A stretch of 47,718 bases of DNA from Acidimicrobiaceae bacterium (GTDB lineage: Bacteria > Actinomycetota > Acidimicrobiia > Acidimicrobiales > RAAP-2): positions 1 to 47,718 of the forward strand of contig PLHF01000058.1 of NCBI GenBank assembly GCA_003138855.1, given 5' to 3'. Numbering within the stretch: the first letter of the stretch is position 1; each line of letters begins with the position of its first letter. Below, piece after piece: positions 42,782 to 47,718 of the stretch. Both the position numbers and the translations under genes were made by a program. Under the pieces are notes generated by a model. That model ran no database searches and was not told the DNA's origin. It worked only from the letters and a program-made list of their open reading frames with translations.

Positions 42782-43909
42782 TCAGGCCGGTTCGGCGGCC
42801 AGGGTGGCCCCGAGTCGGAGCAGTTGGTCGGTGGCCCCACCCAGGGTCAACTCGAGGTGCTTGGTCATGAGGAAGTACCGGTGCAGGGGGTAGTCGCGGT
42901 CGACGCCCACCCCTCCGTGGAGGTGGACCGCAGCGTGGACCACCCGCTGTCCACCGTCGGCGGCCCAGAACTTGGCCACCGCCACCTCCTTGTCGGCGGG
43001 GAGCCCCTCGGCGATGCGCCAAGCCGCCTGCCACGCGGTGAGCCGGATCGCCTCGGTGTCGACGTAGGCGTCCGCCGCCCGTTGGCCGACCGCCTGGAAG
43101 GTGGCGATCGGCTTGCCGAACTGCTCCCTGGTCTTGGTGTACTCCGCCACCAGGGCCAGCGCTGCTGCTGCCGCACCGGCCTGGGCCAGGGCCAGGGCTG
43201 CGGTCGACCGCTGCACCAGCCACTCGATGATGGAGCGGGCGTCCTCGACCGTTCCGAGCAGGGCATCCAGGCCGACGGGTGTGCCGTCCAGCGTGAGGAT
43301 CGCCTCGGACTGCCCGGTGTTGACCGGCTGGCGCTGCCGGCCCACCCCTGGGGCAGAGGTGGGGACGATGAACACGGCGAGCCCGTCGGGCTCCCGCCGT
43401 GCGGGCACCAGTACGGCATCGGCGAACATCCCCGAGGGCACGCACACCTTGGTACCCGACAGCGCCCAACCGTCGCCCGTGGGCTGGGCGACCACTCCGG
43501 GCGACAGCGGGCTACCGCCCAACTCAACCAGGGCCGTGGTCAGGACCGTGTCGCCCGCCACCACCCCGGACAGCCACTTGCGGCGCTGCCCATCGGTCCC
43601 GAACCGGGCGATGGCCGGGGCCGCCGCGGCCAGGGTCTCGACGGCCGGCACGTACGCTGCGCTGCGGCCCGCCTGCTCGACCACCAGCGCGGTCTCCAGA
43701 AACCCGAGTCCGGCGCCACCCACCTCTTCGGGAAGGGCGATGCCGAGCAGGCCGGCGGCCGCCAACTCGGACCAGAGCTTCCGGTCGAACCGCTCGCCGT
43801 CCGGCTCGGATTCGAGCTCACGCAGGCGCTCGTGGGTGGCCAGGTCGGTGAAGATCCGGGCGGCGAGATCGCGCACCGTCTCTTGTTCCTCGGTGAAGGA
43901 GAAGTCCAT
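42782..43909 (-). CDS. Acyl-CoA dehydrogenase, FadE-type partner subunit
   Basis: 375 aa. The acyl-CoA dehydrogenase fold is clear: start MDFSFTEEQETVRDLAARIF, GIALPEEVGGAG, REQFGKPIATFQAVGQRAAD, and HLHGGVGVDRDYPLHRYF. The Glu of the usual C-terminal YEG(T) motif is absent (LTLGGATDQ). In mycobacteria such reduced subunits form alpha2beta2 enzymes with a second FadE encoded next door, acting on steroid side-chain CoA esters; that partner is the next gene upstream, 16 bases away. GAGGAG lies about eight bases before the ATG. It would use FAD and pass electrons to ETF. Confidence 0.92.
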   Translation of the reverse strand: MDFSFTEEQETVRDLAARIFTDLATHERLRELESEPDGERFDRKLWSELAAAGLLGIALPEEVGGAGLGFLETALVVEQAGRSAAYVPAVETLAAAAPAIARFGTDGQRRKWLSGVVAGDTVLTTALVELGGSPLSPGVVAQPTGDGWALSGTKVCVPSGMFADAVLVPARREPDGLAVFIVPTSAPGVGRQRQPVNTGQSEAILTLDGTPVGLDALLGTVEDARSIIEWLVQRSTAALALAQAGAAAAALALVAEYTKTREQFGKPIATFQAVGQRAADAYVDTEAIRLTAWQAAWRIAEGLPADKEVAVAKFWAADGGQRVVHAAVHLHGGVGVDRDYPLHRYFLMTKHLELTLGGATDQLLRLGATLAAEPA

Positions 43910-43925
43910 GGCTGCGTCTCCTCTT

Positions 43926-45101
43926 CTATCGCAGTGACCGGGGCATCCCGAGGCCGAAGATGGCGATCAGGTCCCGTTGGATCTCGTTGGTCCCGCCACC
44001 GAAGGTCAGGATGAGCAGGCTCCGGGCGTACATCTCGAGGCGGCCGGCCAACACTGCTTCGGGGCTGCCCTTGGGGAGATAGCCGGCCTGGCCGACCACC
44101 TCCATCATCAGCTTGAAGGCCTCGAGATAGAACTCGGTGCCGAACACCTTGATGGTGGAGGCATCCGCCACGTCCAGGTGGCCCTGGGTGGCCGTCCACG
44201 CCACCTTCCAGTTGATGAGCTTGAGGAACTCGAGACGCGCATGGATGCGGGCCAGGTGGACCTGCACCCACTCCTGGTCGATCACCCGACGGCCGTCGGC
44301 CAGTTTGGTGGACTGGGCCCACGAGCGGACATCGGTGAGCGCCCGTTCGATGATCCCCGACGAGCACAGGGTGACCCGCTCGTGGTTCAACTGGTTGGTG
44401 ATCAGCGACCAGCCGTTGTTCTCGCCACCGACCAGATTCGCCGCCGGCACCCGCACGTCCTCGTAGAACGTGTAGTTGATGTTGTGGTCACCGAGCAGGT
44501 GCATGGGCACCACCTTGATCCCCGGGGTGTCCATGGGCACGATGAACATCGAGATGCCCTTGTGTTTGGAGACGGTCGGGTCGGTCCTGGTGGCCAGCCA
44601 GATGTAGTCGGCATCCCCGGCCAGCGAGGTGTAGATCTTCTGGCCGTTGATGACGTACTCCTCGCCGTCACGCTCGGCCCGGGTCTGCAGGGAGGCGAGG
44701 TCCGTACCGGACTCGGGCTCGGTGTAGCCGATGCAGAAGTGGATGTCGCCGGCCAGGATGCGCGGCAGGAACTGCTCCTTCTGTTCGGGAGTGCCGAACT
44801 CCATGATGGTGGGTCCCACCGTGTTGATGGTCAGCATGGGCACCGGGGCGCCGGCCCGCATCGACTCGTCGAAGAAGATGAACTGCTCGATGGCGGAACG
44901 GCCCTGGCCGCCATACTCGGTGGGCCAGCCGATGCCCAGCCAGCCGTCGACCGCCATCTGCTTGACCACCCGGCGCATGTCGGGTCCGATCCCATGGCTC
45001 GAGGCCAGTTGGGCCTCGACCTCGGGGGTGAGCAGGTTGGCGTAGTAGCCGCGCAGGCGGGTGCGGAGGGCCTCGTGTTCCTCGGTGTAGCCGATCTCCA
45101 T
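43926..45101 (-). CDS. Acyl-CoA dehydrogenase, FadE-type (pair member 1)
   Basis: 391 aa. It shows all main acyl-CoA dehydrogenase blocks: YTEEHEALR, GIGWPTEYGGQG, CIGYTEPESGTDLASL, INGQKIYTS and FGGGTNEIQRDLIA. In place of the usual C-terminal Glu there is Gly, while Glu241 in LNHERVT lies where the base sits in enzymes with the alternative Glu position. It may be the catalytic member of a heteromeric FadE pair with the downstream subunit. GGGAGGG lies five bases before the ATG at 45101. A KstR-type palindrome lies about 170 bases upstream. Confidence 0.93.
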   Translation of the reverse strand: MEIGYTEEHEALRTRLRGYYANLLTPEVEAQLASSHGIGPDMRRVVKQMAVDGWLGIGWPTEYGGQGRSAIEQFIFFDESMRAGAPVPMLTINTVGPTIMEFGTPEQKEQFLPRILAGDIHFCIGYTEPESGTDLASLQTRAERDGEEYVINGQKIYTSLAGDADYIWLATRTDPTVSKHKGISMFIVPMDTPGIKVVPMHLLGDHNINYTFYEDVRVPAANLVGGENNGWSLITNQLNHERVTLCSSGIIERALTDVRSWAQSTKLADGRRVIDQEWVQVHLARIHARLEFLKLINWKVAWTATQGHLDVADASTIKVFGTEFYLEAFKLMMEVVGQAGYLPKGSPEAVLAGRLEMYARSLLILTFGGGTNEIQRDLIAIFGLGMPRSLR

Positions 45102-45236
45102 TGCATCCCTCCCGATAGTGCCTGCTGGCGGAGGCCGGGCCGGGGCTGCACCCCGGCGGCGGCGCTCGAGCGGCAGGGCGAGGGTCGGCTCGACCCGTCT
45201 CCGCAACTCTTCCCCGTGCGTGGTCCACTCCCCGGA

Positions 45237-45249
45237 CCTGGTGACCAGG
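45237..45249. promoter_or_regulatory. Perfect 6-1-6 palindrome
   Basis: CCTGGT, one G, then ACCAGG: exact inverted repeat 20 bases left of the KstR-like site, in the middle of the divergent promoter region. It could be a second operator or chance; no known regulator is assigned. Confidence 0.3.
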
Positions 45250-45268
45250 AGCGGGGACCGACCGCTAC

Positions 45269-45282
45269 TAGAACACGTTACA
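45269..45282. promoter_or_regulatory. KstR-like operator
   Basis: TAGAACACGTTACA fits the published KstR consensus TnnAACnnGTTnnA at every fixed position. KstR is the TetR-type repressor of cholesterol catabolism in mycobacteria and rhodococci. The site stands between an acyl-CoA dehydrogenase pair and a thiolase, the gene types it controls there. No TetR gene is present in the window. Confidence 0.5.
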
Positions 45283-45509
45283 TTCAGCCCGCATGTGGCG
45301 CCACCGCCGGAGGGCGGGACAGACAAGGCTCCGGGAACGCTCCGCCGGATGACCGGTGGGACGGCGTGGTGCATCCATCCACCACCCGGCACCGCTCGGG
45401 CTACCATCCGGTAAGTTGCGAACGGGACATCTTGCTTGATTCCTGCCGCCACCGCGGTCCATGACCGCACCAACGCCGCGGCACCGCCGCCTTCAACGAG
45501 GAGCATCAC

Positions 45510-46718
45510 ATGCCCGAAGCCGTAATCGTCGCCACCGGCCGGACCCCGATCGGACGGGCCAACAAGGGTTCGCTGGTCGACTGCAGGCCCGACGACCTGG
45601 CCGCACTGGTCGTGCGCGAGGTGCTGGCCAAGGTGCCCCAACTCGATCCCCACTCGGTCGAGGACCTCATCCTCGGCAACGGCCAGCCCGGTGGCGAGGC
45701 CGGCTACAACCTGGGCCGCGTGGTCTCGTTGCTGGCCGGCCTCCCCGACGTCCCCGGCGTGACCGTCAACCGGTACTGCTCGTCGTCCCTCCAGACCATT
45801 CGCATGGCCGCGCACGCCATCCGGGCCGGCGAGGGCGACGTCTTCGTCGCCGCCGGGGTCGAGGCGGTCAGCCGCTACCGCTTCGGAGCGGCCGATACCG
45901 GATCCCACAACGAACTGTTCGCCGTCTCCGAAGCCCGCACGGTCGAGCGGACGCCGGCCGCCGGCGCCCCCTGGACCCCGCTCGACGGAGTCCTTCCCGA
46001 CGTGTACATCGCCATGGGCCAGACGGCAGAGAACGTCGCCGAGTTCAAGCAGGTCAGCCGCGAGGAGCAGGACGAGTTCGCCCTCCAGTCGCAGACCCGG
46101 GCGGTGGCGTCCCAGGAATCGGGCTTCTTCGGCCGCGAGATCATCCCGGTCACCACTCCCAACGGGGACGTGGTCACGAAGGACGACGGCCCACGGCCCG
46201 GCACCAGCCTGGAGGGGCTGGCCGGCCTGAAGCCCGTCTTCCGTGAGGGCGGCACCATCACTGCCGGCAACGCCTGCCCGCTCAACGACGGCGCCGCCGC
46301 CGTGGTGGTCATGAGCGATACCAGGGCACGCGAACTTGGCATCACCCCGCTCGCCCGCATCGTGGCCAGCGGCGTGTCCGGCCTCAACCCCGAGATCATG
46401 GGCCTCGGGCCGGTCGACGCGGTCCGCCAGACCCTGGCCCGGGCCGACATGACCATCGACGACATTGACCTGGTGGAGATCAACGAGGCCTTCGCCGCCC
46501 AGGTGATCCCCTCGGCCAAGGAGCTGGGCATCGGCTGGGACAAGCTGAATGTTCGCGGCGGGGCCATCGCCCTCGGCCATCCCTTCGGCCAGACAGGTGC
46601 GCGCATCATGACCACGCTGCTCAACGCCCTCGAGGACACCGGCAAGACCATCGGCCTCGAGTCGATGTGCGTCGGCGGCGGCCAGGGAATGGCCATGATC
46701 GTCGAGCGCCTCTCCTAG
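45510..46718 (+). CDS. Acetyl-CoA acyltransferase (thiolase, FadA type)
   Basis: 402 aa. All thiolase catalytic residues are present: nucleophile Cys90 in NRYCSSSLQ, His357 in ALGHPFGQTGAR, Cys387 in MCVGGGQG, and the NEAFA motif near 324. It cleaves 3-ketoacyl-CoA with CoA, the last step of beta-oxidation. Divergent from the FadE pair across a region with a KstR-like operator, it may shorten the same substrates, as FadA5 does for the steroid side chain. The ATG follows CGAGGAGC by about seven bases. Confidence 0.95.
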   Translation: MPEAVIVATGRTPIGRANKGSLVDCRPDDLAALVVREVLAKVPQLDPHSVEDLILGNGQPGGEAGYNLGRVVSLLAGLPDVPGVTVNRYCSSSLQTIRMAAHAIRAGEGDVFVAAGVEAVSRYRFGAADTGSHNELFAVSEARTVERTPAAGAPWTPLDGVLPDVYIAMGQTAENVAEFKQVSREEQDEFALQSQTRAVASQESGFFGREIIPVTTPNGDVVTKDDGPRPGTSLEGLAGLKPVFREGGTITAGNACPLNDGAAAVVVMSDTRARELGITPLARIVASGVSGLNPEIMGLGPVDAVRQTLARADMTIDDIDLVEINEAFAAQVIPSAKELGIGWDKLNVRGGAIALGHPFGQTGARIMTTLLNALEDTGKTIGLESMCVGGGQGMAMIVERLS

Positions 46719-46756
46719 TCGACGGCGACCTCGCCGGGGCGGTTCGCTGCGGCGGC

Positions 46757-47718
46757 TCAGCGGTCGAGCAGCGGGTCCGAGGGTTGTCGGACCTTCCTGC
46801 CCGAATCGCGGGCGCGCCGCCAGGCGATGCCCGAGAGGGCCTCGAGGGCGATGCGGTTGCTCAGGTACGCGGTCACCTCCGCATGGTCGAACGGCGGGGA
46901 CAGTTCGACGATGTCCATGCCGGCCAGCGGGAGCTCCATGGCGATGCGGCGCACCGCGTCGAGCAGTTCGCGGGCGGACAGCCCCCCGGGCTCGGGGTGC
47001 CGGTCGCCGGGGCCGATCCGGGGTCGACCACATCGACGTCGACGGACAGGAAGACGGCATCACACTCGTCGGTGGCGATGGCGAACGCCTCGGTGAGGCA
47101 CTCGTCGAGTCCTCTCGCCAACACCTCGGTCATCTCGTAGCTACGCATGCCCTGCTCGGCCATCCACTCGAGGGTCTCGGGCTCGGGCCAGTAGCCCCGC
47201 AGCCCGACCTGGAGGAACCGGTCCCCACGCGCCGCCCCAGACTCGATCAACCGGCGCATCGGCGTGCCGTGACCCACCAGTGCGCCGAACTGGGTGTTGG
47301 CGGTGTCGGCGTGGGCATCGAAGTGGATGACCGACACCCGGCCCCACCCCACGTGCCGGGCCACGGCGGTCACGTCGGGCAGCGCAATGGTGTGATCGCC
47401 CCCCAACACGATGGGGATGGCACCCGAAGCGGCGACTCGGGCCACTGCCTCCTCCAGCCGGGCGATCGAAAGGCCGGTGTCGCCGGAGGGCATCTCGACG
47501 TCGCCGACATCGACCACGCCGAGCTCGACCAGCGGATCCACCCCGAGGGCCAGGTGGGGTCGCGAGCCGTCCTGGGGCAGGTAGTCGGTGGTCCGTATGG
47601 CAAGCGGCCCGAACCGGCAACCGGGCCGGTGGCTGGTCCCGCCGCCGAAGGGCGCACCGATGATCACCGCCCCGGCCTCCGCAAAACTGGCCGGATCATC
47701 GAGATCGGCCGCGGGGAC
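46757..47718 (-). CDS. Agmatinase/arginase-family ureohydrolase, frameshifted and 5'-partial
   Basis: The gene enters from the right edge, so its start is not in the window. Metal-ligand motifs are intact: GGDHT, FDAHADT and SVDVDVVDP, typical of manganese ureohydrolases (agmatinase, guanidinobutyrase, arginase). After TGTP the frame breaks. Losing one G near 46993 turns the expected TPEPGG into TPSPGG and moves the rest out of frame. The natural ending (ELPLAGMDIVELSPPFDH, then a short tail) continues in the next frame to 46757. A sequencing indel or a recent mutation are both possible. Agmatinase splits agmatine into putrescine and urea; the exact substrate is not fixed. Confidence 0.8.

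Larger units (their letters stand above)
45102..45509. other. Divergent promoter region between FadE pair and thiolase
   Basis: About 400 bases with no gene. It carries two palindromes: CCTGGT-G-ACCAGG at 45237-45249 and the KstR-like site at 45269-45282. Both directions need a promoter here, so a shared operator is plausible. Confidence 0.5.

Noticed and set aside
45102..47063. Leftward extension of the acyl-CoA dehydrogenase frame beyond 45101
   Set aside because: It runs antisense through the thiolase gene. The strong ribosome site and family start at 45101 settle the true start.

Overview
The window is high-GC bacterial DNA, most likely from an actinobacterium (Actinomycetota). The signs are frequent GTG starts, F420/PPOX-type flavin proteins, a DUF4031 gene, a KdpF-containing kdp operon, mycobacterial-style FadE pairs and a mycobacterial-type thiolase-like protein. 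The short GWW...KWYP motif in the protein at 1660 is one I associate with Acidimicrobiia-like genomes. That class is an inference, not a proof. There is no rRNA, complete tRNA, CRISPR array or recognisable transposon.

Left part (1-10.5 kb): a loosely packed, less strongly GC-biased stretch of small or isolated genes with long intergenic gaps. It holds a Met-rich cupredoxin, a translationally coupled pair of small proteins, a secreted glycosidase-like lipoprotein, a lone class I HMG-CoA reductase, a LapA-like protein, a slipin, two small CxxC proteins and a CaiB-like CoA transferase. It also holds most of the unexplained sequence structure: the 3' half of a tRNA-Lys-like gene, a cluster of GAAACTG half-sites, a perfect 19-bp hairpin inside the end of the slipin gene, and a 19-bp exact repeat. 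It reads as an accessory region.

Middle part (10.5-20.4 kb): dense housekeeping and enzyme genes. These are an aldose epimerase, SurE, a leftward cluster (alpha/beta hydrolase, erythromycin-esterase protein, phosphoribosyltransferase-hydrolase fusion), a nitrilase-family amidase overlapping an alpha/beta hydrolase, the ribosome-rescue hydrolase ArfB, an SDR oxidoreductase and a GNAT acetyltransferase.

kdp island (20.4-30.5 kb): a complete high-affinity potassium uptake system. The order is DUF4118 membrane protein, small membrane protein, kdpF, kdpA, kdpB, kdpC, kdpD, kdpE. Most junctions are start/stop overlaps. A universal-stress-like protein follows, then a decayed copy of a response-regulator DNA-binding domain. 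The RNA leader before the first gene can fold so that its likely GTG start lies in the closing stem.

Right part (30.5-47.7 kb): a methyltransferase-Mug DNA glycosylase fusion, two PPOX proteins, an ABM monooxygenase, a DsbA/FrnE protein, an ABC exporter pair, an unusual receiver-LuxR-PAS regulator, a diiron ferritin-like protein, and a lipid-type cluster. That cluster contains a thiolase-like protein, DUF4031, rhodanese, VOC, HSL-type esterase, an acyl-CoA dehydrogenase pair and a divergent thiolase. A KstR-type palindrome lies between the dehydrogenase pair and the thiolase, which suggests TetR-type control of an acyl-CoA or steroid side-chain degradation module. The window ends inside a frameshifted agmatinase-family gene.
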